Assembly: GCF_002939985.1 (NCBI RefSeq)
Contig: NZ_MDFM01000024.1
Location: forward strand, 1-64,000
Direction: 5' to 3'
From: Xanthomonas hortorum pv. cynarae
GTDB lineage: Bacteria > Pseudomonadota > Gammaproteobacteria > Xanthomonadales > Xanthomonadaceae
DNA length: 64,000 bases
Every line of letters starts with the position of its first letter. Positions within the stretch are counted from its first letter, which is position 1. The notes beneath the pieces were generated by a model. That model searched no databases. It saw nothing but the letters and a program-made list of their open reading frames with translations, and was not told the origin of the DNA. Made by a program: the position numbers and the translations under genes. Positions 1 through 8,948 of this stretch are shown here, piece by piece.

Positions 1-37
1 CTTCCTGCAGGCGTCCGCACAAATTACCTGCGCACAC

Positions 38-49
38 TGTCAAAGAACA
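38..49 (-). promoter_or_regulatory. boxA antitermination element of an rRNA leader
   Basis: Read on the minus strand this is TGTTCTTTGACA, close to the rRNA boxA consensus TGCTCTTTAACA. It lies about 60 bases downstream of the nearest of three rRNA-type promoters. The bases beyond it also resemble the region just ahead of 16S rRNA. NusB/S10-dependent antitermination is the known role of boxA. The 16S gene itself would lie off the left edge. Confidence 0.7.
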
Positions 50-111
50 TTGGGAAGTGGCCTCAGCGCCGTTCCCGTCAGCTTCGCCGTTTCCGTCGAA
101 GCGAGCCGCCT

Positions 112-139
112 AGTATAGCGGACTTTTTCTTGCCGTCAA
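112..139 (-). promoter_or_regulatory. rRNA-type promoter, copy nearest the leader
   Basis: On the minus strand: -35 TTGACG (134-139), a 16-base spacer, -10 TATACT (112-117), then a GC-rich discriminator beginning AGGCGGCTCGC. Short spacers and GC-rich discriminators are typical of rRNA promoters under stringent control. It points leftward, out of the window. Confidence 0.8.
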
Positions 140-208
140 CACCTTGTTTCCGAGGTGGTTGACGCTGCTTCGTTTCGACCCGAAGGTTTTCTGCGAAGCG
201 AGCCGACC

Positions 209-236
209 ATATTAGCAGGCTTTTCATCTTCGTCAA
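209..236 (-). promoter_or_regulatory. rRNA-type promoter, middle copy
   Basis: On the minus strand: -35 TTGACG (231-236), a 16-base spacer, -10 TAATAT (209-214) and a discriminator containing GGTCGGCTCGC. It shares layout and flanking bases with the copies 97 bases to the left and 101 bases to the right. Confidence 0.78.
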
Positions 237-309
237 CCCCTCGTGAAGAGGAAGTTGCCGCCGCTGCACTTCAATCCGCCGTAGCGTCTTTCCGTGTAGC
301 GAGCCGCCC

Positions 310-337
310 ATCATAGCCGACTTTCCTGCTTCGTCAA
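310..337 (-). promoter_or_regulatory. rRNA-type promoter, distal copy
   Basis: On the minus strand: -35 TTGACG (332-337), a 16-base spacer, -10 TATGAT (310-315) and discriminator GGGCGGCTCGC. It is the most upstream of the three tandem copies. The bases behind it (340-360) hold A/T tracts that could be an UP element, but that is inference. Confidence 0.78.
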
Positions 338-439
338 CACCCAATTTTCTGGGGGTTTTCGAACCCTTTCCGCTCTGGTTCCGCGTTTGCGGGGCCGTTG
401 CGTCGGGGGAGGCGAACTATAGGCCCAACCGGAGAGTTT

Positions 440-482
440 GGGAAGGGTTTTGTGAAAAAAATTTCACGATTTTTCCCTTCCC
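440..482. terminator. inverted repeat between tyrS and the rRNA promoters
   Basis: GGGAAGGG (440-447) pairs perfectly with CCCTTCCC (475-482). Inside it GTGAAA (452-457) pairs with TTTCAC (462-467). The core is A/T rich. It lies about 120 bases past the tyrS stop and could end the tyrS transcript before the rRNA promoters, or act as an AT-rich upstream element. The rest of 345-605 shows no gene. Confidence 0.4.
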
Positions 483-605
483 CTGCGGTGACGGGTCCTG
501 ATAGTCCGCTATGGCAAGCCGCTGATCCGGCTCATGCATCCCGGTGCACCTATATAGATGTAACCGCAGAGCGGAGGTTGCCGCCATGCAGCAACCCTTC
601 GCAGC

Positions 606-1817
606 TCAGCCGCTGACCAGCGCCACGCGGGCGAAGTTACGCTTGCCCACCTGGATGACGCCTTCGAAGCCTGGCCCGAACTGGCGTGCCGGATCTTCGA
701 CCACTTCGCCATCGATCTTGACCGCCCGCTCCTTGAGCTTGCGCGTAGCCTCCGAATTACTCGGCGTCAGGCCAGCTGCAGTAAGCAGGCTTGCGATCCG
801 CAGACCTTCGTCCGGTACAGCGACCTCCTGCAGCGGCAACAGGCTGGTGTCGCCCTGCCCTGTCACTACCGCGTGCCAGCCGGCAATGGCCTGCTCCGCG
901 GTAGCAGCGTTATGGAAACGTGCGGTGAGTTCGCGTGCCAGCCGCAATTTGACCTCGCGCGGGTGCAGTTCACCTGAGGCGACCTGGGCCTTCAGGCGCT
1001 CTGCTTCGGCCACGCTGATGTCGAAAGACAGCAGATCGATCCAGCGCCAGGTCAGCTCGTCGCCGATCTTCATGGTCTTGGTGACGATGTCGATGGCCGG
1101 CTCGTTGATGCCGATGTAGTTGCCCAGCGACTTGGACATCTTGGCCACGCCGTCCAGGCCTTCCAGCAGCGGCATGGTCAGCACGACCTGCGGGGCCTGG
1201 CCGTAGTGCTCCTGCAGGCCACGCCCCATCAACAGGTTGAACTTCTGGTCGGTACCGCCCAGTTCGACGTCCGCCTTCAGGGCGACCGAGTCGTAGCCCT
1301 GGACCAGCGGATACAGGAATTCGTGGATGGCGATCGGCTGCTGGCCGCTGAAGCGCTTGGCGAAGTCGTCGCGCTCGAGCATGCGCGCCACCGTGTGCTG
1401 CGCGGACAGCTTGATCATGTCCGCCGCGCTCATCTGGCCGAACCACTCGGAGTTGAAGCGCACCTCGGTGCGTTCGCGGTCCAGGATCTTGAAGACCTGC
1501 TCCTCATAGGTGCGCGCGTTGGCCAGCACATCGTCGCGGCTAAGCGGCTTGCGGGTAACGTTCTTGCCGCTCGGGTCGCCGATCATGCCGGTGAAGTCGC
1601 CGATCAGGAAGATCACCTGGTGCCCGAGCTGCTGGAACTGCCGCATCTTGTTGAGCAGCACGGTGTGGCCCAGATGCAGATCCGGCGCGGTGGGATCGAA
1701 GCCGGCCTTCACCCGCAACGGGACGCCTGATGTCAGCCGTGCTTCGAGCTGATCGAGCTTGAGGATCTCTTCGGCGCCGCGGCCGATGAGTGCGAGGGAT
1801 TCTTCGATAGTGGCCAA
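606..1817 (-). CDS. tyrS: tyrosyl-tRNA synthetase
   Basis: This class I aminoacyl-tRNA synthetase charges tRNA-Tyr with tyrosine in the cytoplasm. At 403 residues it fits the longer bacterial TyrRS branch. The HIGH-type motif HLGH is at residues 48-51 and KMSKS at 226-230. The C-terminal part, ending in a stretch with [19 protein letters not shown], looks like an S4 RNA-binding domain. The gene runs leftward toward the rRNA promoters and is divergent from mepM with a gap of about 170 bases. No truncation or odd residue was seen. Confidence 0.97.
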   Translation of the reverse strand: MATIEESLALIGRGAEEILKLDQLEARLTSGVPLRVKAGFDPTAPDLHLGHTVLLNKMRQFQQLGHQVIFLIGDFTGMIGDPSGKNVTRKPLSRDDVLANARTYEEQVFKILDRERTEVRFNSEWFGQMSAADMIKLSAQHTVARMLERDDFAKRFSGQQPIAIHEFLYPLVQGYDSVALKADVELGGTDQKFNLLMGRGLQEHYGQAPQVVLTMPLLEGLDGVAKMSKSLGNYIGINEPAIDIVTKTMKIGDELTWRWIDLLSFDISVAEAERLKAQVASGELHPREVKLRLARELTARFHNAATAEQAIAGWHAVVTGQGDTSLLPLQEVAVPDEGLRIASLLTAAGLTPSNSEATRKLKERAVKIDGEVVEDPARQFGPGFEGVIQVGKRNFARVALVSG

Positions 1818-1913
1818 CCACAGACTCCAGCGGCGCTTGCCGTCAAAAACGTGAACGATGTTAAACTCGGGTTAATTCCGCGCCAAATGAAAATGTTGAA
1901 CAGGCTCAATGGT

Positions 1914-1942
1914 TTGACGCGCTGTTACAGGCTGTCTATGGT
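1914..1942 (+). promoter_or_regulatory. sigma-70 type promoter for mepM
   Basis: TTGACG (1914-1919), a 17-base spacer and TATGGT (1937-1942). It sits 45 bases ahead of the mepM start, which has its own GAGGA ribosome site at 1974-1978. It is assigned by match and position only. Confidence 0.6.
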
Positions 1943-1987
1943 ACCGGCGATTGGGCTCGCATTTCGAGCCAGCGAGGAATTTGAACG

Positions 1988-3406
1988 ATGCAGAACTCAG
2001 AGCAGGGCCGTGCACGCAAGCGGCGCTTTCAAGAACGCCTCCACGTCCTCCACGACACTGCCCTGCATCGCAAGCTCAAGGCCCATCTTCCGGCGGCATT
2101 CAACGACCAGTGGACGCGCCGTCACTGGATCCACGCCAGTCTGTTTGCCACCATCGGTGCGCTGGTTGCAACGATCGTGCCGGGCTTCTCCAACGCCATC
2201 GATACGCCGCTGTCCAGCCATTCCACACTGGCGTTGCCGCTGCCGCCGTTGGTGCCGAGCCGCAAGCAGCTGGCGCCGAGTACCGATTGGGAAATCGTGC
2301 AGGTCAAGTCGGGCCAGACGCTGAGCACCCTGTTCGGCGAGTTGGGACTTCCGACCACGGTGATGTACCAGGTGCTGGCGCATCCGGGCACCAAGGACGC
2401 GCTGACCAAGCTGCGCCCGGGCGCCGAGATCGCCTTCGATATGCCCACGCCAGGCGAGCTGCGCGCATTGCGCTTCGACCGCGACGACAGCCACCGTGTG
2501 GAGCTGCGCCTGCTGGGCGACAGCGTGCGCGAGAACGTCACCGAGCGGGCAACGACCACGCGCACGGTGGTGGCAAGCGGGGAAATCAGCAGCTCGCTGT
2601 ACGCCTCGGCCGGCAAGTCGGGCCTGTCGCCGGCGGCAGTGGCGATCATGACCGACGAGATCTTCAAGTACGACATCGACTTCGACAAGGATCTGCAGCC
2701 GGGCGACCGTTTCAGCGTGGTGATGGACGAGACCTGGCGCGAAGGCGAGCGGATCAACACCGGCGACATCCTGGCGGCGACCTTCACCACCGGCGGCAAG
2801 ACCTACACCGGTTTCCGCTTCGAGCGTGCCGGCAAGCCGGCCGAGTATTTCGACATCACCGGCCGGCCTTTGAAGAAGAGCTTCATCCGCATGCCGGTGG
2901 CTTACAGCCGCATCAGCTCGACCTTCGGCGCACGCAGGCATCCGGTGCTGGGCACGATGCGCATGCATAAAGGTGTGGATTACGCGGCAGCGTCGGGGAC
3001 GCCGATCATGGCGGCCGGCGATGCGCGGGTGGTGTTTGTCGGTACCCAGCGCGGCTACGGCAATGTGGTGATCCTGGACCACGGCAGGAATTTCAGCACG
3101 CTGTACGGGCACATGTCGCGCTTCGGCAAGGTCAAGGCGGGGCAGCGCATCAACCAGGGCACGGTGATCGGCTATGTCGGCATGACCGGTCTTGCGACCG
3201 GCCCGCATCTGCATTACGAATTCCGCGTGGCCGGGCAGCAGCGCAACCCGATGTCGGTGACCATGCCGCCGCCGGAACCGCTGCAAGGCGCCGAGCTGGC
3301 CGCATTCCGTGCACAGACGGCGCCGGCGCTGGCGCGTATCGAAGGCATGGAGAAGTTGATCTACGCCGACGCCGCCAAGCCTGCCAAGGGCAAGCCGCGC
3401 GGTTGA
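1988..3406 (+). CDS. mepM: M23 family murein endopeptidase (MepM/YebA-like)
   Basis: This membrane-anchored zinc peptidase probably cuts peptidoglycan cross-links to allow wall growth. It has 472 residues with a short cytoplasmic N terminus and a membrane segment near residues 48-65. A LysM/OapA-like region follows (residues about 95-250). The C-terminal M23 domain has the metal motif HKGVD (H327, D331) and HLHYEF (H407, H409). The start has a GAGGA site ten bases upstream and a good promoter ahead. anmK lies 74 bases downstream on the same strand, so wall turnover and muropeptide recycling may be co-expressed. Confidence 0.92.
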   Translation: MQNSEQGRARKRRFQERLHVLHDTALHRKLKAHLPAAFNDQWTRRHWIHASLFATIGALVATIVPGFSNAIDTPLSSHSTLALPLPPLVPSRKQLAPSTDWEIVQVKSGQTLSTLFGELGLPTTVMYQVLAHPGTKDALTKLRPGAEIAFDMPTPGELRALRFDRDDSHRVELRLLGDSVRENVTERATTTRTVVASGEISSSLYASAGKSGLSPAAVAIMTDEIFKYDIDFDKDLQPGDRFSVVMDETWREGERINTGDILAATFTTGGKTYTGFRFERAGKPAEYFDITGRPLKKSFIRMPVAYSRISSTFGARRHPVLGTMRMHKGVDYAAASGTPIMAAGDARVVFVGTQRGYGNVVILDHGRNFSTLYGHMSRFGKVKAGQRINQGTVIGYVGMTGLATGPHLHYEFRVAGQQRNPMSVTMPPPEPLQGAELAAFRAQTAPALARIEGMEKLIYADAAKPAKGKPRG

Positions 3407-3480
3407 GTGGGTGCGGGGCTGGTTGACGGCCCCTGCCCCGGCTGCACAAGCTGCTGGATCGCTGCGCAACTGGCTCTGGC

Positions 3481-4623
3481 ATGTCTGCTCTGGAACACCT
3501 GGAATCCCCGCTTTACCTGGGCCTGATGTCGGGCACCAGTGCCGACGGCATCGATGCCGCGCTGGTGCGCTTCGAAGACGATAGCCATGGCCGCTGCGAA
3601 CTGGTTGCCGGCACGACGGTGGCCTGGGAGCCGCAGCTGCGCGAGACGCTGGTGATGCTGGGCCAGGGCGCCGAGGTGATCGCCATCGATGCGCTTGGGC
3701 AGCTGGATGCGCAGGTGGGGCTGGCGTTTGCAGCCGCTGCCAATCAATTGATCCGCGAGAGCGGTATTGCGCGTGGGCGCATTCGGGCGATCGGCTCGCA
3801 TGGGCAGACCATTCGGCATCGACCCAAGGCCGATCCGGCCTTCACCTGGCAGATTGGCGATGCCAGCCGGATTGCCGAGCACACCGGCATTACCACGGTG
3901 GCCGATTTCCGCCGTCGCGATGTGGCCGCCGGTGGCCAGGGCGCGCCGCTGATGCCGGCGTTTCATCTGGCCATGCTGGGCGCGGGGGACGAAGACCGTG
4001 CAGTGCTCAATCTGGGCGGCATCGGCAATCTGACACTGATTCCGCGCAATGGCACGGTGCTGGGCTTCGATACCGGCCCGGCTAACGCGCTGCTGGATAG
4101 CTGGTGCCAACAGCATCACGGCACGCCGTTCGATGCCGATGGGGTATTTGCTGCCCGTGGGCAGGTCGATGCCGCGCTGCTGCAGGCGTTGTTGGCCGAC
4201 CGGTGGTTTGCGCTTGCGCCGCCCAAGAGCACCGGGCGCGAGCAGTTTCATCTGGCCTGGGCGTTGCAGGCGATGCAGTCCCTAGGAAACGTGGCGCTGT
4301 CTGCGGCCGATGTGCAGGCGACGCTGCTCGAACTCACTGCGGCCAGTGTGGCCGATGCGTTGTTGCGGCTGCAGCCCGACACCCGCCGGGTGCTGGTGTG
4401 CGGTGGCGGGGTGCGTAATCCGGTGCTGATGGCGCGATTGGCGGCACGGTTGCCGAACGTGGTGGTGGAATCCAGCGCGCGGCATGGGCTGGACCCGGAT
4501 TATCTGGAGGCGATGGGGTTTGCGTGGTTGGCGGCGGAGCTGATCGCGGGGCGTGCGGCCAATCTACCGTCGGTGACCGGGGCGGCGGGGCCGCGATTGT
4601 TGGGGGCGATTTATCCGGCGTAA
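3481..4623 (+). CDS. anmK: anhydro-N-acetylmuramic acid kinase
   Basis: AnmK phosphorylates and opens 1,6-anhydro-MurNAc to give MurNAc-6-phosphate during cell-wall recycling in the cytoplasm. The 380-residue product has the family opening [18 protein letters not shown] (residues 14-31), the ATP-site motif NLGGIGN and a late CGGGVRNP loop. Length matches the family. It follows mepM, and an AmpG-type importer lies about 560 bases beyond it on the other strand, so recycling genes cluster here. Confidence 0.95.
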   Translation: MSALEHLESPLYLGLMSGTSADGIDAALVRFEDDSHGRCELVAGTTVAWEPQLRETLVMLGQGAEVIAIDALGQLDAQVGLAFAAAANQLIRESGIARGRIRAIGSHGQTIRHRPKADPAFTWQIGDASRIAEHTGITTVADFRRRDVAAGGQGAPLMPAFHLAMLGAGDEDRAVLNLGGIGNLTLIPRNGTVLGFDTGPANALLDSWCQQHHGTPFDADGVFAARGQVDAALLQALLADRWFALAPPKSTGREQFHLAWALQAMQSLGNVALSAADVQATLLELTAASVADALLRLQPDTRRVLVCGGGVRNPVLMARLAARLPNVVVESSARHGLDPDYLEAMGFAWLAAELIAGRAANLPSVTGAAGPRLLGAIYPA

Positions 4624-4886
4624 GCGGCCTGCATCGGCTCGATCCGGATGCCACCGGCCTCGCTTCTTGAAATGCCCTCCCTTGCATCTGGCGACTCTCA
4701 CCAGTGCTCAACTAATCAGGTGTGGCGATGATGTGTGCGGTCTAGCCTGCGAGTGCGCCGGAGCCTGAGCCCTTCTCGGCAATGTGCATGGCTTTTGACC
4801 GAGCCATCCGCAGTTGCACACCATCGTCGATCGTCGCTCCGGGTGGATTCACACGCGAGGCAGCGCTGGCGGAGCGACGTGCAGCG

Positions 4887-5114
4887 CTAGGGATGATTTC
4901 CCGCCGGCAGCGCCTTGAGCGCGGCGATCGCTTCGGCCAGGGCATCGACTTCCGGGTGTTGCAGGCCGCCGGTGACTTCGTATTCGCTGGCGAACAGGCC
5001 TTGTTCGAGCAGATGCATCACGGCCTGGTGCTGGGTCCAGCCGCGTGCGACGGAGATGCGACGGATCCTGTCTACCAGCAATGGATCGATGTCACGTAAT
5101 ACCAGATCGGTCAT
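4887..5114 (-). CDS. small protein with a CopG/Arc-like N terminus
   Basis: This 75-residue protein begins MTDLVLRDIDPLLVDRIRRIS, then ARGWTQHQAVMHLLEQGL. A short strand followed by two helices is the layout of ribbon-helix-helix DNA-binding antitoxins and repressors. The C-terminal third is acidic and alanine rich. A GGGAG site lies five bases ahead of the ATG. It sits 71 bases after ampG on the same strand, so it may be the last gene of the xth-ampG transcript. No toxin-like partner was found. The fold is inferred from pattern only. The 263 bases between anmK and this gene hold nothing I recognise. Confidence 0.6.
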   Translation of the reverse strand: MTDLVLRDIDPLLVDRIRRISVARGWTQHQAVMHLLEQGLFASEYEVTGGLQHPEVDALAEAIAALKALPAGNHP

Positions 5115-5185
5115 GCATACTCCCTATTTGCAAGGTTTCCGGCGTGTTGGCGATCATCCCGCAACGCTGCGGCCACCCGCGACCG

Positions 5186-6553
5186 TCAAGCCGCAGCAGT
5201 GTGCCGGCGCTGCTGCAGGATAAGCATCCCGCACAGGATCACAACGGGGATCGCAATCAGCGCTGTCCCGACGAAGAACAAGGCGTACCCCTCCAGCAGG
5301 GTTCGTCCCTGTGACAATGTCTGGACCGACCAGCCCGAGAAGCCTTTCAGTGCCTTCCCCGGCATGGCATAGAACGAACTCAGTAAGGCGTACTGGGTCG
5401 CGGTATAGCCGAAGCTGGTCAGGCTGGACATGTAGGCGATCAGCGCGGTTCCGGCAAAGCCGTTGGCGAAATTATCGATCGCCATCGCCACTGCAAATTT
5501 GGTCGTGTCCGGGCCGACATAGGCTAACCATGCAAATGCCAGATTCGAACATGGACCCAACACCGCGCCAACCATCAATGTCGCAAGCACTCCCCAGCGC
5601 ACGGAGACCAGACCGGCAGCTGCAATGCCGACGAACGTCGCAACCAGCCCCACCGAGCCGCGGATGGCGCCGACGGTATCTTCAGACAGGCCAAGGTCGA
5701 CATAGAACGGATTGGCCATCGGCCCCATCACGAAATCCGCCATGCGATAGACGCTGATGGCTACCAGGATCAAGATTGCGCCGCTGCGATGCTCACGAAT
5801 GAAGGCAAGAAACGGCCCGGCGATTGCGTCGAACAGCCCGCGCGGGGTCCACAGCGAAGCGGCCTGTGTTTGCACGGCAATGATTTCGCGGGCCGGCTCA
5901 CCTGCCATCGTCACGGCGATCACGCCCAGCACCATCAGCGCTGCCATGACTTCATAAGAGACTTGCCAGCCGACGCGTGCGGCGATGATCAGGATCAGCG
6001 CATCGGTCACCAACAAGGCCGAGCGATAGCCTAGTGCCGACGCGGAGGTCAGCAGGCCGAGCTGCTCACTGTTGTCGGCACTTTCGATGCGCCACGCATC
6101 GATGACGATGTCCTGTGTGGCCGAGGCGAAGGCAACCACCACCGCCATCACGCCGAACACCACCAGGTGTTCCCAGGCAATGCCCATCATTAGTACCTGG
6201 CCGCCTTTGGGCTGGACCAGCGCCATGCCAACCAGACCTATCGCCACGACCGCCTGCGATAGCAGCATCCAGCCGCGGCGTCGCCCCAACCGGCCCAGCA
6301 GCGGCACGTCCGTCTTGTCGACAATCGGCGCCCATAAGAACTTCATGGTGTAGGCCAGGCCAACCCAGGACAGGAAACCGATCGTGCTCAGATCGATGCC
6401 TTCCTTGCGCATCCAGAAGCCGAGCGTGTTGCCAACCAGGTACAACGGCAGGCCGGAACTGAAGCCCAGCAGCAGCATCGTCAGCACTTTGCGCTGGCGA
6501 AGGTTGGTCAGCACTTGCTGCCAGCGTCGACGTGGCTTGGTGACCCCGCTCAC
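5186..6553 (-). CDS. ampG: AmpG-family muropeptide permease
   Basis: This major-facilitator membrane transporter probably imports anhydro-muropeptides from the periplasm for recycling, a step that also feeds beta-lactamase induction in related bacteria. The product has 455 residues with about twelve hydrophobic segments. The N terminus carries the AmpG-like stretch LLLGFSSGLPLYLVGNTLG, followed by a basic loop, GRLGRRRGW. I chose the GTG at 6553 because it overlaps the xth stop as GTGA, giving translational coupling. An internal ATG about 19 codons later is the alternative. The tie to anmK supports the substrate, but related MFS carriers exist. Confidence 0.85.
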   Translation of the reverse strand: MSGVTKPRRRWQQVLTNLRQRKVLTMLLLGFSSGLPLYLVGNTLGFWMRKEGIDLSTIGFLSWVGLAYTMKFLWAPIVDKTDVPLLGRLGRRRGWMLLSQAVVAIGLVGMALVQPKGGQVLMMGIAWEHLVVFGVMAVVVAFASATQDIVIDAWRIESADNSEQLGLLTSASALGYRSALLVTDALILIIAARVGWQVSYEVMAALMVLGVIAVTMAGEPAREIIAVQTQAASLWTPRGLFDAIAGPFLAFIREHRSGAILILVAISVYRMADFVMGPMANPFYVDLGLSEDTVGAIRGSVGLVATFVGIAAAGLVSVRWGVLATLMVGAVLGPCSNLAFAWLAYVGPDTTKFAVAMAIDNFANGFAGTALIAYMSSLTSFGYTATQYALLSSFYAMPGKALKGFSGWSVQTLSQGRTLLEGYALFFVGTALIAIPVVILCGMLILQQRRHTAAA

Positions 6554-7350
6554 TCCGCGTAATCCACGATGTAAGGGGCGTGGTCGGAGAAGCGCTGTTC
6601 GCGGTAGATCGCGCAGCGTTGCAGCTTGTCGCGCATCCAGGGGGTGACCAGCTGGTAGTCGATGCGCCAGCCGACGTTGTTGGCGCGCGCGGCGCCGCGG
6701 TTGCTCCACCAGGTGTAGTCCTCGCCCTGCGGGTGCAGCACGCGGTACGTGTCGACCCAGCCGCGGCCGTTGGCGGCGTTGGCTTCTTCCGGCGCGTCGG
6801 CGCACAGGCCATTGAGCCAGTCGCGCTCCGGTGGCAGGCAGCCGGAGTTCTTCTGGTTGGACTTCCAGTTCTTGATATCCAAAGCGGTGCGCACAATGTT
6901 CCAGTCGCCGCACAGCACGTACTGCCTGCCGCTGGCCAGCCACTCGTCCAGGATCGGCCGCAGCCATTCCATCACCTGGAACTTGTAGCCCTGGCGCAAC
7001 TCGCCCGATGAACCGGACGGAATGTAGAAGGACACCACGCTGAGGTTGCCGAAGCGCGCTTCGATATAGCGGCCCTCTTCGTCGAACTCGGGCCAGCCCA
7101 GCGCGGTGCGCACTTCGTCGGGCTCATGCCTGCTGTAGATCGCCACGCCGCTGTAGCCCTTCTTGGTACTGGCATCGCGAAACCAGGCCTTGTAGCCGGT
7201 GGGCAGGAATTTCGGCCCGGCCAGCTGATGCTCCTGAGCCTTGGTCTCCTGCACGCATAGCACGTCGGCGTCCTGGGTGGCGAACCACTCGAAGAAGCCC
7301 TTGGTCGTGGCCGAGCGCAGGCCGTTGGCGTTGAAACTGATGATGCGCAT
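6550..7350 (-). CDS. xth: exodeoxyribonuclease III / AP endonuclease
   Basis: The enzyme cleaves abasic sites and degrades DNA 3' to 5' during base-excision repair. The 266 residues begin MRIISFNANGLRSA, with the metal glutamate in VQETKAQ, the D-x-N pair in CGDWNIV and the terminal SDHAPYIVDY that carries the catalytic histidine. Length fits the family. It overlaps ampG by four bases. Its upstream region, only 120 bases to pyrE, is filled by a palindromic repeat, so its promoter must lie in or next to that repeat. Confidence 0.95.
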   Translation of the reverse strand: MRIISFNANGLRSATTKGFFEWFATQDADVLCVQETKAQEHQLAGPKFLPTGYKAWFRDASTKKGYSGVAIYSRHEPDEVRTALGWPEFDEEGRYIEARFGNLSVVSFYIPSGSSGELRQGYKFQVMEWLRPILDEWLASGRQYVLCGDWNIVRTALDIKNWKSNQKNSGCLPPERDWLNGLCADAPEEANAANGRGWVDTYRVLHPQGEDYTWWSNRGAARANNVGWRIDYQLVTPWMRDKLQRCAIYREQRFSDHAPYIVDYAE

Positions 7351-7356
7351 AAGGGC

Positions 7357-7469
7357 CGGGAATGGGGAGTTGGGAATGGAGAATCGTAAAGCCTACCCCA
7401 GCGCAGCCGCGAAGGCTGCCGAGGCGCGATGCGTTTACCATTCCCGACTCTCCATTCCCCATTCCCGTC
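7357..7469. repeat. dispersed palindromic repeat, copy 1 (between xth and pyrE)
   Basis: The left arm (7357-7388) starts CGGGAATGGGGAGTTGGGAA and the right arm (7438-7469) is its near-perfect reverse complement, ending CCATTCCCCATTCCCG. Arms of about 30 bases enclose a loop of about 50 bases. The right arm ends two bases before the pyrE ATG. A matching copy lies at 63079-63155 and a half copy at 13280-13310. Confidence 0.8.
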
Positions 7470-7470
7470 A

Positions 7471-8130
7471 ATGACCGACCACCGCACCCGTTTCCTGCAG
7501 CTGGCCCTGGGCGCCGATGCCCTGCGCTTTGGCGAGTTCACGCTCAAGTCCGGGCGGCTCAGCCCGTATTTCTTCAATGCCGGTCGCTTCGATTCGGGCG
7601 CGAAGACTGCGCAGCTGGCGCAGTGCTATGCCGATGCGATCGATGCGGCGGGGGTGGAATTCGATCTGTTGTTCGGGCCGGCCTACAAGGGCATCCCGTT
7701 GGCGACCGCGCTCGCCTGCGCGTATGCCGGGCGCGGGCGCGACCTGCCGATGGCGTTCAACCGCAAGGAAGCCAAGGCGCATGGCGAGGGCGGCAGCCTG
7801 ATCGGTGCGCTGCTTGAGGGGCGCAAGGTCTTGATCGTCGACGATGTGATCACCGCCGGCACCGCAATCCGTGAGGCCTTGGGCATCATTCGTGGCGCGG
7901 GCGGCATCCCGTCCGGGATCGTGGTGGCGCTGGACCGGCAGGAGATCGCCTCCGAGCAGGATCGCCGTTCAGCCGCACAGGCGGTGGCAGCCGAGGCCGG
8001 CATCCCGGTGATTGCGGTGGCCAACCTGGGCGACCTGCTTGCTTTTGCGGCAGGAAACGCCGACCTTGTGGGCTTCCGGGAACCGCTGCTGGCCTATCGT
8101 GGCCGCTACGGCACCGACACTACAGGCTGA
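7471..8130 (+). CDS. pyrE: orotate phosphoribosyltransferase
   Basis: PyrE joins orotate to PRPP to make OMP in pyrimidine synthesis. The 219-residue product starts MTDHRTRFLQLAL, which matches the family opening. An upstream in-frame extension would be repeat-derived, so I excluded it. The PRPP-binding loop VLIVDDVITAGTA is at residues 120-132, and FGPAYKGIPL is also typical. No ribosome site is visible, because the bases before the ATG belong to the palindromic repeat. It is divergent from xth. A small secreted protein gene follows 22 bases later. Confidence 0.95.
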   Translation: MTDHRTRFLQLALGADALRFGEFTLKSGRLSPYFFNAGRFDSGAKTAQLAQCYADAIDAAGVEFDLLFGPAYKGIPLATALACAYAGRGRDLPMAFNRKEAKAHGEGGSLIGALLEGRKVLIVDDVITAGTAIREALGIIRGAGGIPSGIVVALDRQEIASEQDRRSAAQAVAAEAGIPVIAVANLGDLLAFAAGNADLVGFREPLLAYRGRYGTDTTG

Positions 8131-8152
8131 CGGCAGGCGACAGGGGGCTGCG

Positions 8153-8833
8153 ATGATGCCGATACACATCCGTTTGGCGTTACTCGCCGCCGCGGCCGCA
8201 GCTGTCGTTGCGACAACGATCGCCGCCGCGCCCGCCAGTGCGCAGGACAAACCGGCCGCGAAAAAGCTGTATTGCTGGAACCAGAACGGCGCCCGCGTGT
8301 GCAGCGACACGCTGCCGCCGGAGGCGGTGAACCAGGCGCGCGACGAATTCAACGTCAAGAGCGGCATGCGCAGCGCCGAGGTGCAGCGCGCGATGAGCAG
8401 CGACGAGCGTGCCGCCGCCGCGGCAAGCGAGCAGCAACGCCAGGCCGATCTGGCCGCCGAGCAGATGCGCCAGCGCACCGACCAGGCAATGTTGATGTCG
8501 TATCAGAGCGAGGACGATCTGCGCCGGGTGTTCAACGAGCGCATCGCCATCGTCGACAACAACATCCACACCGCCCGCTTCAATGTGACTAGCCTGCGCG
8601 AGGGGCTGGCCAGCATGCTGCGCACCGCCGGTGATCGTGAACTGGCCGGTCAAGCCGTTGCCGACAAGCTGGCCGGCGACATCCAGCAGCGCCATCGCGA
8701 GCTGATGGCGCAATTGCGTTTGCAGACCAGCTTCGAGCAGCAACGGGTGGCACTGGACGGCGAAATCGCCGACATCCTGCTGCGCTACCGGGCCATGAAG
8801 GAGCCCCCGGCCGGCGCTTCGCCGAGCGGCTGA
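8153..8833 (+). CDS. secreted DUF4124-like coiled-coil protein
   Basis: The 226-residue product has a clear signal peptide (hydrophobic AAAAAAVVATTIAAAPASA, cut near residue 25). The mature start LYCWNQNGARVCSDTLPP resembles the DUF4124 pattern, with two cysteines that could pair in the periplasm. The rest is alanine/glutamine-rich helix, probably coiled coil (SEQQRQADLAAEQMRQRTDQ). It is close behind pyrE and 115 bases ahead of parA. Function is unknown and the DUF4124 match is from memory. Confidence 0.75.
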   Translation: MMPIHIRLALLAAAAAAVVATTIAAAPASAQDKPAAKKLYCWNQNGARVCSDTLPPEAVNQARDEFNVKSGMRSAEVQRAMSSDERAAAAASEQQRQADLAAEQMRQRTDQAMLMSYQSEDDLRRVFNERIAIVDNNIHTARFNVTSLREGLASMLRTAGDRELAGQAVADKLAGDIQQRHRELMAQLRLQTSFEQQRVALDGEIADILLRYRAMKEPPAGASPSG

Positions 8834-8948
8834 CTGGCGCAGCCGTCATTCCCGCCGGTGCGGCGCGCTGCTGCGGGCGGCATTTCCCGATCCGACGCCC
8901 TGCCCGCATAATGGCCGGTCTTACTCCTTGCCCACGAGGCTCTCCCGC

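Noticed and set aside
345-365. GGGTTCGAAAACCC-like T-loop similarity on the minus strand
   Set aside because: No acceptor, D or anticodon arm surrounds it, so it is not a tRNA.
451-468. TGTGA...TCACG resembling a Clp/CRP site
   Set aside because: The half-sites are eight bases apart rather than six, and the A/T run explains the match.
4742-4945. A 67-codon minus-strand frame after the CopG-like gene
   Set aside because: It overlaps the better supported small gene in another frame and has Ser/Arg-rich shadow composition.
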